From Gammaproteobacteria bacterium (GTDB lineage Bacteria > Pseudomonadota > Gammaproteobacteria > Chromatiales > Chromatiaceae), in NCBI GenBank assembly GCA_009928645.1, contig SACH01000004.1, forward strand, positions 1 to 64,000: a DNA stretch of 64,000 bases. Reading direction: 5' to 3'. Numbering within the stretch: the stretch's first letter is position 1; the number at the start of each line of letters is the position of its first letter. This document shows positions 44,925 to 57,950 of the stretch, piece after piece. The notes beneath the pieces are model-generated. The model ran no database searches. It saw nothing but the letters and a program-made list of their open reading frames with translations, and was not told the origin of the DNA. A program made the translations under genes and the position numbers.

Positions 44925-45899
44925 CTATTCAGCCGCCGGGGGCGGGACAAGGGTTGGTGCCGAGGCGAGCGGCGCCGCGGGCGTGGCCAGGGGCGTGACG
45001 GTATGCGGCAGATGCGCCAACAGCACGGCGGCGAAGGCCGCCAGGGCCTGGAGACGTGGGAAGCTGCGGCGGTAGACCAGGGAGATGCGGCGGAAGGCGT
45101 CGGGCAGGTCCAGCCGCCGGGCGATGATGCCGGAATCAGTCATCCAGCCGCCGCGGATGGCCAGGGCCGGCACCAGGGTGCAACCAAAGCCGGCCCCGAC
45201 CAGTTGCAGCAGGGTTTCCAGGCTGGCCGCTCGCAGGTCCGCCATCTCCCCCTGGTGGGGGCGCTCCCGCAGGTGACAGACCTCCATGACCTGATGGGTC
45301 AGACAGTGGCCCTCGGCCAGGAGCAGCAGTTCGATCTCGGTCAGGTCTTGAGCATTGATCTCTTCCTTAAAATGAAGGGGATGGTTGCGGGGATGGGCGA
45401 GCCAGAAGGGCTCATCGAAGAGGGGGGCCTGGACCAGTTCGGACTGGTCGACGGGGGTGGCCAGCAGGGCCGCGTCCAGGTCATGACGCTGTAGTCGGGC
45501 CAACAGGGATTCGGTCAGCTCCTCCGAGAGGACCAGGCGCAGTTGCGGATACTGGCGTTTGAGGGGCATCAGTAACAGGGGTATGAGGTAGGGGCTGAGG
45601 GTGGGGATGGCGCCGATGCGCAGGGGGCCGTCAAGGGGGTCCTGATGGGCACGGGCGAGACGGTCGATGGCCTCCACCTGTTCCTGCAACAGGCGGGCAT
45701 GGTGGAGAATGGTCTGGCCGATGGGGGTGATCTCGACCGAGCGATTGGTGCGCTCGAAGAGGGTCACCCCCAGTTCCTCCTCCAGTTTCTTAATCTGTCC
45801 GCTCAGGGTCGGCTGGCTGACGTGGCAGCTCTCGGCCGCCCGGCCGAAGTGACGGGCATCGGCAACTGCCAGGATATATTTGATGTCGCGCAGATTCAT
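44925..45899 (-). CDS. oxyR: LysR-family peroxide sensor OxyR
   Basis: A 324-residue LysR-type regulator. The N-terminal helix-turn-helix is in MNLRDIKYILAVADARHFG and VSQPTLSGQIKKLEEELG. The C-terminal domain carries the redox pair in GHCLTHQVMEVC, nine residues apart as C199 and C208 are in E. coli OxyR. This spacing supports OxyR rather than a generic LysR. ATG 45899 is chosen over 45941 because MNLRDIKY is the conserved start. The Ala/Pro-rich C-terminal tail (about 20 residues) is unusual. It is divergent from glycerate kinase; bcp at 21135 is a plausible regulon member but is unlinked. Confidence 0.92.
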   Translation of the reverse strand: MNLRDIKYILAVADARHFGRAAESCHVSQPTLSGQIKKLEEELGVTLFERTNRSVEITPIGQTILHHARLLQEQVEAIDRLARAHQDPLDGPLRIGAIPTLSPYLIPLLLMPLKRQYPQLRLVLSEELTESLLARLQRHDLDAALLATPVDQSELVQAPLFDEPFWLAHPRNHPLHFKEEINAQDLTEIELLLLAEGHCLTHQVMEVCHLRERPHQGEMADLRAASLETLLQLVGAGFGCTLVPALAIRGGWMTDSGIIARRLDLPDAFRRISLVYRRSFPRLQALAAFAAVLLAHLPHTVTPLATPAAPLASAPTLVPPPAAE

Positions 45900-46097
45900 C
45901 GGGGCGCTGGCATTCTCGCTATCTCCAGGATACAGGTTCAAGGATAATCAAAAGTCAGACCAATTTCCCCAGCCGATGCCCAACGGTTGCGCCGGGCTGA
46001 TCGGCTCGCCACCCGACCCTCCCTTATCGCTCCTGATAGCGCAAGAGGCCGGGTATGAGGGGGCCGACATTCATGTCAACCCTGAAGACGCCAACCC

Positions 46098-47288
46098 ATG
46101 AAGATTCTGTTCGCTCCCAATGCCCTCAAGGGGAGTTGCGGTGCCGGCGCCGCGGCCCGGGCCCTGGCGCGGGGGGCGCGGCGGGCGGCGCCACAGGCCG
46201 AACTGGTCGCGGTGCCGGTCGCCGACGGAGGGGATGGGCTGCTGGAACTGGCGATCGATGCCTGGGGGGCCCGGCGCATCCCGGTCCGGGTCACCGGCCC
46301 CTGTTTCGCCCCGGTGGAGGCAGCCCTGGCCTGGGTGCCGGAGCGCCGGTTGGCCCTGATCGAGATGGCCCTGGCCAGTGGCCTGGCCCTGGTGCCCGAG
46401 GCCGAGCGCAATCCCCTCCTCACCACCACCCGGGGGACCGGTGAGCTGATCCGCGCCGCCCTCGACCTGGGGGCCGAGACCTTGCTGGTCGGCATCGGCG
46501 GCAGCGCTACCACCGATGGCGGCATCGGTATGGCCAGCGCCCTGGGCTATCGGTTTCTTGACGCCGCCGGGCGCGAGGTAGCGCCCACCGGCGCCGGCCT
46601 TGCCGCCCTTGCCCGCATCGACGCCAGCGGTGCCGATCAGCGGCTGGCCAGGGTCGACCTCCAGGCGGTGTGCGATGTGGACAATCCTCTGACGGGCCCC
46701 CGGGGCGCGGCGGCCGTCTATGGTCCCCAGAAGGGGGCCAGCCCCGCACAGGTGGCGCGACTGGATGCCGGGCTCGTCAACCTCGCGGCCCTGGTGGCGG
46801 AAGGGTTCCCCAAGGACTCCTCGGCTGAGCTGGCTTCGCGGGCGCTGGCCGAGCAGCCTGGGGCCGGCGCCGCCGGTGGCCTGGGGTTCGGCCTGCAGGC
46901 CTTCTGTGGCGCCCGGTTGCGGCCGGGGGCCGAACTCGTTCTGGAGATGCTGGAATTCGACCGCCACCTCGTCGGGACCGATCTCGTCCTCACCGCGGAA
47001 GGGCGGCTGGATAGCCAGACCCTGGCCGGCAAGGCCCCAGCACTGGTCGCCGCGCGGGCCAGGCATGCTGGCATTCCCTGTATCGCCATCGCCGGCAGCC
47101 TGGAACCTGGCCTGCCGGGGCTGGCCGACCGGGGCTTCACCGCCGTCCTCAGCCTTTGCCCCGGGCCCCTGAGCCTGGCTGATGCCATGGCCCGGACCGA
47201 GGAACTGCTCGAAGAGGCGGCGGAACAGGTGGTGCGGATTTTTCTCGCCGGCCGCCAGCCCCGGCGGGAATTTCCTGATTCCACCTGA
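46098..47288 (+). CDS. Glycerate kinase (GarK/GlxK family)
   Basis: A 396-residue class I glycerate kinase, making 2- or 3-phosphoglycerate from glycerate and ATP. Family segments are KILFAPNALKGSCGAGAAAR, VPVADGGDGLLELAID, LLVGIGGSATTDGGIGMASA, and AVYGPQKGASPAQV. In an autotroph it would serve photorespiratory glycolate salvage, but no glycolate genes are adjacent. ATG 46098 starts the conserved region. It is divergent from oxyR. A heptanucleotide repeat lies shortly after its stop. Confidence 0.93.
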   Translation: MKILFAPNALKGSCGAGAAARALARGARRAAPQAELVAVPVADGGDGLLELAIDAWGARRIPVRVTGPCFAPVEAALAWVPERRLALIEMALASGLALVPEAERNPLLTTTRGTGELIRAALDLGAETLLVGIGGSATTDGGIGMASALGYRFLDAAGREVAPTGAGLAALARIDASGADQRLARVDLQAVCDVDNPLTGPRGAAAVYGPQKGASPAQVARLDAGLVNLAALVAEGFPKDSSAELASRALAEQPGAGAAGGLGFGLQAFCGARLRPGAELVLEMLEFDRHLVGTDLVLTAEGRLDSQTLAGKAPALVAARARHAGIPCIAIAGSLEPGLPGLADRGFTAVLSLCPGPLSLADAMARTEELLEEAAEQVVRIFLAGRQPRREFPDST

Positions 47289-47341
47289 TCCTCAAAGCTC
47301 CCCTTTTCGCCTTCGGTCCGGCGGGGCAGAATAGGGGGCCA

Positions 47342-47383
47342 AGACCCCAGACCCCAGACCCCAGACCCCAGACCCCAGACCCA
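47342..47383. repeat. Heptanucleotide tandem repeat (agacccc)n
   Basis: Five perfect copies of agacccc and a sixth with one change (agaccca) run without gaps in the 175-bp space between glycerate kinase and the next ORF. Such arrays vary in length by slippage. Confidence 0.9.
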
Positions 47384-47463
47384 AGATTCCTGAATCTGCT
47401 CTTTGCAGCCACGCCCCTGAAGGGGGACCCTCGCCTGCCTGATATCCGTCCTACCCTGTTGCC

Positions 47464-47892
47464 ATGTATAAACAGCGCGCATCCACCATCGGCTCTTTCA
47501 CGGCTGGGCCGTACTCACCCCGGCGGCGGAAATACCTCCCGCATCCCCTGGTTCTCGCCCTCATGACCCTCCTGCTCGCCCCGCTCCCGGTCAAGGCGGA
47601 GAAGTTGCCGCCGATCTGGGGCTACGGGGTCAAAACCTGCACCGCCTTCAACGCCGCCGTCAAAGGACGGGACGCCGGGGATGACCTGCAGGACCTGGAA
47701 TATCTGCGCTACAAGGACTGGCTCACGGGCTTCGTCACCGGGCTCAACCTGTCCCTGGGCAAGGACGTGCTGGTTGGCGCTGACATCGACGGTGCCCTGA
47801 ACCGCATCGCGGCCTGGTGCAAGGGTCATGAAAAGGAAGACTTTTTTTCTGCCAGCATGGACCTGGTGCGGATGCTCGGCAAGCTGCGCTAG
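47464..47892 (+). CDS. Small secreted protein of unknown function
   Basis: A 142-residue protein with a long basic N-region and a signal peptide (LVLALMTLLLAPLPVKAE), giving a mature part of about 95 residues with two cysteines (KTCTAFN and AAWCKGHE) likely to form a disulfide. The segment LRYKDWLTGFVTGLNLSLGK and the helical C-terminus recall small periplasmic proteins of the HdeA or Rap1a-immunity type. I cannot assign it to either with confidence. ATG 47464 is the only good start in frame. No neighbour suggests a role; recQ follows after 164 bp. Confidence 0.65.
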   Translation: MYKQRASTIGSFTAGPYSPRRRKYLPHPLVLALMTLLLAPLPVKAEKLPPIWGYGVKTCTAFNAAVKGRDAGDDLQDLEYLRYKDWLTGFVTGLNLSLGKDVLVGADIDGALNRIAAWCKGHEKEDFFSASMDLVRMLGKLR

Positions 47893-48003
47893 CTTTGGTG
47901 AGCGGCATCACCACCCCGGGACTCAATGGCAAGCGATGGCGGCAAGGGAACCGGCATTGCGGTTGCTGGAAACCTGCGGTTGATGGAAACCAGGCTCAAT
48001 CTC

Positions 48004-48039
48004 CAATGACTGGCTTTTGGCAGCGTCAATGATTGGCTT
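48004..48039. repeat. Short direct repeat upstream of recQ
   Basis: caatgactggctt (48004-48016) and caatgattggctt (48027-48039) differ at one base and are 23 bp apart, just before the recQ start. It is one of several slippage-like duplications in gaps of this window. Confidence 0.5.
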
Positions 48040-48056
48040 CAGGAAGCTGGACTAGG

Positions 48057-50008
<1,952 letters not shown>

Positions 50009-50012
<4 letters not shown>

Positions 50013-50062
50013 ACGATGGCGCATGACGTGAACGACAGCGTTGGCTGAACGATGGCGTATCA
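50009..50062. repeat. Degenerate 18-19 bp tandem repeat after recQ
   Basis: Three units beginning tgaacga(tgg/cag)cg run from the recQ stop codon into the gap before the cyclase gene. They resemble other degenerate repeats in this window. Confidence 0.55.
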
Positions 50063-50140
50063 AGATCGTCATTACCCTGGCCGCACTGGGCGGGACATGG
50101 CCCTTTTCGCCCTTGCTCCGGGGGCTGATAATTCGTTTCC

Positions 50141-51751
50141 ATGAGCCAGCAATCCGGTGACCCCGCCAATCTCCAGCCCTCCTGCCCGGTGAGGGCTGCC
50201 GCTGATGCGGATGCCGAGGCGGGGTTGTCGTTGGCCCTCCCCGAGCGGGATAGTCCTCCCGCCCGCCCCTTGGCGGTCGAGGTCGCCCGGCTGACCGCCT
50301 GCCTGCAAGCCGAGCGGGAGGAGCATCGGCGCATCGAACGGGAACTGCGCACCAGCCAGGAGACACTCCAGGCCTTCATGGATGCCATCACCGAATCGGC
50401 GCTGCTCATGGACGCCCAGGGGGGACTCCTGGCAGCTAACCGGACCATGATAGGGCGTCTCGGTCTAGACCCTCGCGCCGCGATCGGGAACTCGGTCTAT
50501 GCCCTCGTCCCACCGGATGTGGCCGCCCGGCGCCGGGCCTATGTCGAGCAGGTCATCCAGACCGGGCAACCGCTCTGTTTCGAGGACGAACGCCTGGGCC
50601 GGTGTATCGAGAATACCCTGTATCCGGTGTTCGACGACCAGGGCCTCGTTAGCTGCCTGGCCGTGCTGGGCCTTGATATCACCGAACGCCGCGAGACGCA
50701 GGCCGCTCTGGATGAAAACCGCCGGCGGTTGCAAACGCTCATCAGCAATCTGCCAGGGATTGCCTACCGCTGCCGGAATGATCCCGATTGGTCCATGGAG
50801 TTCCTGAGCGAGGGCTGTCAGGGCCTGACCGGCTATACCGCCGCGGAACTGATTGGCAACAGCACGTGCAGTTATGCCGATCTGATCCATCCGGCCGATC
50901 GGCGGTTGGTCTGGGAAGGGGTGCAGACGGGGGTTTGCCACCAGGGGCCCTTTCAGTTGACCTATCGGATTCGCACCGCCGATGGCGGAGAGAAATGGGT
51001 CTGGGAGAAGGGGCAGGGGATCTTCGATGCCGCCGGCCAGTTGGAGGCGCTGGAGGGTTTCATCACCGACATCACCGAACGCCGCCTGGCGGAGATGCGG
51101 CTCAACCAGACCCTGGCGGAACTGGAGCAGGCTAACCGGGCGTTGGCGCAAGCCAACGGGGCACTGGAAGAAGCCAAACGGGCCCTGGAGCAAAGCCTTG
51201 CCCGGCAGGCCGAGCTGGCGGTCCGCGATCCCTTGACGGGGCTCTACAACCGCCGCGACATGGATCGGGCCCTGCGCGAGGAACTGGCCCGCTGCGCCCG
51301 CTATGGCCAGCCGGTGGGTTTCCTGATCCTCGACCTTGATCACTTCAAGGCGATCAACGATACCTGGGGGCATCCCGCGGGGGATCAGGTCCTGATCGCC
51401 CTGGCCCGCCTGCTGGAAAAGGAGGTCCGCCCGAATGATCGCCTCATTCGCTATGGTGGCGAGGAATTTGCCCTCATCGCCCCGTTTCTCACTCCCACCG
51501 CCGGGGAGATGCTGGCGGAGCGCATCCGTGCGCGTGTCGCCGCGACCCCCTTTGCGTTCATCGGACCCGATGGACAGGCGCGCGCGGTGCGGCTGACGGT
51601 TAGCCTGGGTCTGGCCTGCGCCCCGATGGATGCCACCACGGCCGAGGGGCTCCTTGCCCAGGCCGACGCCGGCCTGTACCGGGCGAAACGGCGGGGGCGT
51701 AACCGGGTGGAAGGGCCCGTCGCCAGCGCGGGTGAGCACGAGGAATCGTGA
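50141..51751 (+). CDS. Diguanylate cyclase with tandem PAS domains
   Basis: A 536-residue cytoplasmic c-di-GMP synthase. A coiled coil (about 45-75) leads into PAS1 (about 80-185) and PAS2 (about 200-320, LPGIAYRCRNDPDWSMEFLS). A second coiled coil precedes the GGDEF domain. The active site is GGEEF in LIRYGGEEFALI and the product-binding I-site RPND lies five residues before it. The enzyme should thus be active and feedback-inhibited. It lies 161 bp upstream of the acetyl-CoA synthetase fusion on the same strand. PAS ligand is unknown. Confidence 0.93.
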   Translation: MSQQSGDPANLQPSCPVRAAADADAEAGLSLALPERDSPPARPLAVEVARLTACLQAEREEHRRIERELRTSQETLQAFMDAITESALLMDAQGGLLAANRTMIGRLGLDPRAAIGNSVYALVPPDVAARRRAYVEQVIQTGQPLCFEDERLGRCIENTLYPVFDDQGLVSCLAVLGLDITERRETQAALDENRRRLQTLISNLPGIAYRCRNDPDWSMEFLSEGCQGLTGYTAAELIGNSTCSYADLIHPADRRLVWEGVQTGVCHQGPFQLTYRIRTADGGEKWVWEKGQGIFDAAGQLEALEGFITDITERRLAEMRLNQTLAELEQANRALAQANGALEEAKRALEQSLARQAELAVRDPLTGLYNRRDMDRALREELARCARYGQPVGFLILDLDHFKAINDTWGHPAGDQVLIALARLLEKEVRPNDRLIRYGGEEFALIAPFLTPTAGEMLAERIRARVAATPFAFIGPDGQARAVRLTVSLGLACAPMDATTAEGLLAQADAGLYRAKRRGRNRVEGPVASAGEHEES

Positions 51752-51912
51752 CCGGCCATCAGCGGTCACCCGACCGTTGCTCCCATGCCTCCTGGCTCAG
51801 ATCCGTCGTCGGTCATCCGATCGGGATCCCCAAGCCCCGAGCTTCCCCGCATAGTTCCCTCTCCCGGGACATGAGATCATGACAGCCCCTCCAACCGCGA
51901 CCCGGCACCGTC

Positions 51913-54333
<2,421 letters not shown>

Positions 54334-54483
54334 AGCGGAGGGCTGAAAGTGAGGGATGAAGGATGAAGAGTGAAGAGGGTGGGGGCTTCGGCGCGACCCT
54401 CATGCCCGCGAAGACCTCCAGCATGGATGCCGGGCCAGTGAATTTGGCTCGGCCTATGCCGCCGTGCCCAGACAGCGCGGGTT

Positions 54484-54843
54484 TCACCCCTCCGGTCGGG
54501 GGCCGGGATGACCGCCGTGAGCCGCTTCCGCCAACACCCGCCCGGCCCATTGGTTCAGGCTCAGTCGCTCGCGCTTGGCCGCCTTGATCGCCGCGGCATG
54601 AACGGCCGGATCGACGTGCAGCATCAGCTTGCCGCTGGCGGGCTTGTCGGGTTCCAGCTGGAGCTTGGCGCAGGCCTCCAGGTAATCATCGACCGCCTCC
54701 TCAAAAGCCGCGCGCAACTCGCTCACGGACTCGCCGTGAAAGCCGATGATGTCGCTAATATCGTTGACGTGCCCGATCAGGAGGTTGTCCCGGCCGTCAA
54801 ATTCCACGCGGGCGGTATAGCCCTTATAGGAGAGCAGGTTCAT
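54484..54843 (-). CDS. hicB: HicB-family antitoxin
   Basis: A 119-residue antitoxin. The N-terminal half (YKGYTARVEFDGRDNLLIGH, then IIGFHGESVSELRAAFEEAV) is the RNase-H-like HicB fold; the C-terminal half (KLMLHVDPAVHAAAIKAAKR, LSLNQWAGRVLAEAA) is a ribbon-helix-helix DNA-binding domain for autorepression. Its ATG overlaps the toxin stop by 4 bp. The order toxin-antitoxin is usual for hicAB. It marks the start of the accessory island that runs to about 58.4 kb. Confidence 0.93.
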   Translation of the reverse strand: MNLLSYKGYTARVEFDGRDNLLIGHVNDISDIIGFHGESVSELRAAFEEAVDDYLEACAKLQLEPDKPASGKLMLHVDPAVHAAAIKAAKRERLSLNQWAGRVLAEAAHGGHPGPRPEG

Positions 54844-55094
54844 GGGGTGACTCCCAGGTATTGCAGAAAATTACGGGCATCTTCGACCTGGTATGGCTTC
54901 GCTTCCTTGGCTGGATGAGGGCGATGAAAAGTGGCCATCTGGCCCTGCTTGGCAAAGCGCACCCGTGAGCCGCGCCCTTCAATCACCTCGCAACCCACCG
55001 CGATCAGCAGCGCCTCGATCCGCGCCCATTCAAGACCGGTCAAGGTTGGGGTGGTAAACACATCCGCCAGGGTCTTACGGTGCTTGCTATTCAT
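54840..55094 (-). CDS. hicA: HicA-family mRNA interferase toxin
   Basis: An 84-residue dsRBD-like toxin that cleaves translated mRNA. The family core is visible as IEALLIAVGCEVIEGRGSRV, with the catalytic histidine in QMATFHRPHP followed by YQVEDARNFLQYLG. ATG 55094 begins MNSKHRKTLADVF, a common start. It overlaps hicB by 4 bp. It appears intact. Confidence 0.92.
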   Translation of the reverse strand: MNSKHRKTLADVFTTPTLTGLEWARIEALLIAVGCEVIEGRGSRVRFAKQGQMATFHRPHPAKEAKPYQVEDARNFLQYLGVTP

Positions 55095-55603
55095 GCCCTA
55101 TATGATTGCACATTCATCTTGCGGCACCATCAGTGGAAGGCGACCATGTCCGGCCTAGCTCATCCCAGGGATGATGAGGGAGTAGCATACAGCCACGACG
55201 ATATTGCCGGACTGGCGTCAGACTTGCCTGATGATGCCCCTTTGTTTCCCGATCAACGCTCTCCCTCTTGCCGCTTACCTGGTTGAAGATGGCATCTGGC
55301 CACCTGACGTTGCAGGCCGCCGTCACGCAATTCGAATGAGACGGGGGATCTTGATGACGAATGTCGCCAATCGCGCCACCCCGCCCATCCAACACCCGAC
55401 GCCAAAACCAGCTCCTGAGCCGGGGCCGGAACCGCGATCGTCTGCATGGATGGGTGCGTGGCGTTCAGCAGATCAGTGCCAGGGACGGTACACCCAAGCA
55501 AGCATGGCTTGACACAAAAGAGCGACATGCCAAACATCGCAAACATGACATCACAAGACGACTTCTCCGCTATCCCGCGCTCCACGAACTGAGAAAACCA
55601 TCA
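55095..55603. other. Gene-poor stretch in the accessory island
   Basis: About 510 bp between hicA and the ATP-binding protein. No intact gene is supported. A short frame ending MPNIANMTSQDDFSAIPRST, stop at about 55590, lies 11 bp before the next start and looks like the tail of a lost upstream gene. The rest has only short frames and probably consists of remnants. Confidence 0.4.
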
Positions 55604-56470
55604 ATGAATCCGGCAGAGCTAAGGGAACTGATTCGCCAGGGTGAAAATTCCGGCGGCCTGCTGCACGCCGAGGCCCTGCCGGTCTCCGGCCGTAGCCTGG
55701 CCGATCTCGACCCGGCACGACTCACGGATTATCTGGGCCGCGTCCTGGCCGACGAGGTGCCACAAGACGCAACGGGCTGGCTCGACCGGCTGTGCGGCCT
55801 GGGTTTCATGACCGAGCGGGCAGGGGCGTCGCCGGTATGCACCATTGCGGGGGTGGTGTTGTTCGCCCACCGTCCGCGCCGTTTGCTGAGGCAGGCGGGC
55901 GTGCGCTGGATGGCGTTCGCGGGTGACGACATGGAGTACCAGGCCCTCGATGACAAGCTGCTGGATGCCCCCCTGGTCGGCCTCTGGGCGGTCGCTGGCA
56001 GCGGTGAGGTATTTCGCGCCCAACCGGGGTTGATCGAGCTGTTCATGGAACGGGCCCAGCCCTTCGTCTCCAGCGAATCGGCCGAACTGGCCGAGCACCT
56101 GCGCCGTGAACGGCGCTGGGAGTATCCTCCCGACGCCTTGCGCGAGGCCGTCGTCAACGCCATTGCGCACCGCGATTGGACGCGGCCCCTAGGGGTCGAG
56201 GTGGTGCGATATCGCGATCGGTTGACGGTCACCAGTCCCGGTGGACTGCAAAACTCGATGACGGTCGCCAAGATGCTGGCCGGACAGCGCTCGCCACGTA
56301 ATCCCATCATCGTCGGCGTCTTGCGCGACTATGGCTACGTCGATGCCCGGGGGATGGGCGTGCGCCGCAAGATCGTTCCCCTGATCCGGGCCTTTGCGGG
56401 GGCGGAGGCCCGGTTCGAGCCGACCGACGATTACCTGCGGGTGGTGCTTCCCGTGCGGGCCAGGGAGTGA
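55604..56470 (+). CDS. ATP-binding protein related to AlbA_2/Schlafen-type regulators, internally deleted
   Basis: A 288-residue protein of the COG2865 type, often found beside restriction systems. It starts MNPAELRELIRQGENSG, the usual lead-in to the AlbA_2 domain. It then jumps directly to the linker region (HAEALPVSGRSLADLDPARL), so roughly 100 residues of that domain appear deleted in frame. The C-terminal ATPase-like part is kept: PPDALREAVVNAIAHRDW, VTSPGGLQNSMT and GYVDARGMGVRRKI. I use ATG 55604; the frame is open to 55361 but unconserved. The nucleic-acid-binding half is likely lost, so the protein may be non-functional or altered. Confidence 0.72.
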   Translation: MNPAELRELIRQGENSGGLLHAEALPVSGRSLADLDPARLTDYLGRVLADEVPQDATGWLDRLCGLGFMTERAGASPVCTIAGVVLFAHRPRRLLRQAGVRWMAFAGDDMEYQALDDKLLDAPLVGLWAVAGSGEVFRAQPGLIELFMERAQPFVSSESAELAEHLRRERRWEYPPDALREAVVNAIAHRDWTRPLGVEVVRYRDRLTVTSPGGLQNSMTVAKMLAGQRSPRNPIIVGVLRDYGYVDARGMGVRRKIVPLIRAFAGAEARFEPTDDYLRVVLPVRARE

Positions 56471-56478
56471 CGCTCGCG

Positions 56479-56592
56479 ATGACGATCCTAAAGATCAGCG
56501 AGGCAGACTGCATCCAGTTTTCGATGGTGAAACATACCTCCGAAATCGGCTGGACGCCGCTGACGTCAGTCGACGTGCGGAGAACGCCCTGA
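56479..56592 (+). pseudogene. 5' remnant of a type I restriction subunit gene (hsdR-like)
   Basis: A 37-residue frame, MTILKISEADCIQFSMVKHT then SEIGWTPLTSVDV, matches from memory the first residues of HsdR proteins, which run on for about 1,000 residues. Here TGA 56590-56592 ends it at once. It starts 9 bp after the upstream gene, as it would in an intact operon. The rest of hsdR, and hsdM and hsdS, are absent. I read it as a deletion scar. Confidence 0.55.
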
Positions 56593-56682
56593 ACACACCT
56601 CTCTGGTGCATTGACTGATGATCGGTGAGATACGCATGAACGACCCCGAACTCTTGGCCCTCAACTCCCATGCAGCGTCCTG

Positions 56683-56829
56683 ATGAAAAAGGAGAATGCG
56701 CCTATCATCAAATCGTCATCTGCCTCTGGCAGTAAGCCTTCCCTCAACGATTCAGGGATTGCCGAACCCCGGGGCGTTTCTTTTGCCGCCGCTCTCTCAC
56801 GCCTGACGGGGAAGACCTGGTCGCCATGA
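56683..56829 (+). CDS. Small ORF overlapping the Fic start
   Basis: A 48-residue frame (MKKENAPIIKSSSASGSKPS onward, ending LSRLTGKTWSP) whose TGA overlaps the Fic ATG as ATGA. Small genes in this position can encode Fic antitoxins, but the Fic protein here already carries its own inhibitory helix. The frame has no strong ribosome-binding site. It may be real, or the leftover end of a deleted gene. Confidence 0.3.
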   Translation: MKKENAPIIKSSSASGSKPSLNDSGIAEPRGVSFAAALSRLTGKTWSP

Positions 56830-57950
56830 GCGCACCCGTCTCTTACCATCTCGGCAGGTTTCCTCCCTCGGATCTGGACTGGCGCTTGCTGATTCCCCTC
56901 ATCGGCAAGGCCAATGCGGCCCTGGCCCGGTACGACGGCCTGCTCTCGGCCATCCCGAATGCCTCGGTGCTGCTCTCCCCCCTGACCACTCAGGAAGCCG
57001 TGCTTTCCTCCAAGATCGAGGGCACCCATGTGACGATGGGTGAGGTTTTGGAACTGGAGGCGGGCGGAGAACCGGCGGATTTCACGCAGCCCAAGCGTGA
57101 TGAGGCCGAGGAGGTGCTTAATTACCGCGTCGCCCTGAATGTTTGCGCCAAGTCTTTGGCGGAGCGACCCCTTTCCCAGCACCTGTTGCGTGAGGCGCAT
57201 GCGGTGCTGATGCGCGGCGTCCGTGGCGAGGACAAGACGCCCGGCCAATACCGCGTCGATCAGAACTGGATTGGTCCCAAGGGCTGTTCCATCGATGAAG
57301 CAGGTTACGTGCCCATCGCGCCCGAGCACCTGCAGGCGGGGATGGACGCCTGGATGGCCTATCTCAGCGACCAGACCCAGCCCGATCCCTTGGTGCAACT
57401 CGCCATCGTGCATCTGGAATTCGAGGCCCTGCACCCCTTCCGCGATGGCAACGGACGTCTGGGGAGAATGCTGATTCCCTTGTTCCTCTACCAGCGGAGG
57501 CTTCTGGGCAGCCCCAACTTCTATATGAGCGGCTATTTGGAGGAGCACCGGGAAACCTACCAGGAGCGTTTGCGTGCCGTATCCCGCGATGATGGTTGGA
57601 CCACGTGGTGTGCTTTTTTCCTGGACGGCATCATCGAGCAGGCGGCGGAAAATGAGCGCAAGGCACGCGCCATTCTTGCCCTCTATGAGCGGGCGAGGGT
57701 GAATGTGGTAGAGGTAACGCACTCCCAGCATGCCCAACGAGCGGTGGACTTCCTGTTTCAGCAGCCGATCTTCTCCGCGACGCATTTCACCGAGGCCTCA
57801 CGGATACCCAAGCCCACGGCGACGCGAATCCTGGCGCTCCTGCGCGAGGCAGATCTGCTCCATACCCTGCGGGAGGGCCGAGGAAGGCGGACCGGCATCT
57901 ATGCCTTCCGTCAACTGCTGAATCTCGCCGAAGGTAAGGAGATTCTTTGA
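56826..57950 (+). CDS. Fic-family protein, predicted AMP-transferase with N-terminal inhibitory helix
   Basis: A 374-residue Fic protein. The catalytic motif LHPFRDGNGRLGRML is complete. The N-terminal helix SSKIEGTHVTMGEVLELE carries the (S/T)xxxE(G/N) inhibitory motif of class II Fic proteins, whose glutamate blocks ATP binding. The DUF4172-like lead (MSAPVSYHLGRFPPSDLDW) and a C-terminal winged-helix region (about 310-370, FTEASRIPKPTATRILALLR) complete the architecture. It may adenylylate a target protein and bind DNA for autoregulation. It sits in a former restriction locus, where Fic genes are common passengers. A repeat array begins at its stop codon. Confidence 0.93.
   Translation: MSAPVSYHLGRFPPSDLDWRLLIPLIGKANAALARYDGLLSAIPNASVLLSPLTTQEAVLSSKIEGTHVTMGEVLELEAGGEPADFTQPKRDEAEEVLNYRVALNVCAKSLAERPLSQHLLREAHAVLMRGVRGEDKTPGQYRVDQNWIGPKGCSIDEAGYVPIAPEHLQAGMDAWMAYLSDQTQPDPLVQLAIVHLEFEALHPFRDGNGRLGRMLIPLFLYQRRLLGSPNFYMSGYLEEHRETYQERLRAVSRDDGWTTWCAFFLDGIIEQAAENERKARAILALYERARVNVVEVTHSQHAQRAVDFLFQQPIFSATHFTEASRIPKPTATRILALLREADLLHTLREGRGRRTGIYAFRQLLNLAEGKEIL

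Noticed and set aside
55361-55603. N-terminal extension of the ATP-binding protein frame
   Set aside because: The family start MNPAELRELI is at 55604; the upstream residues are basic and unstructured.
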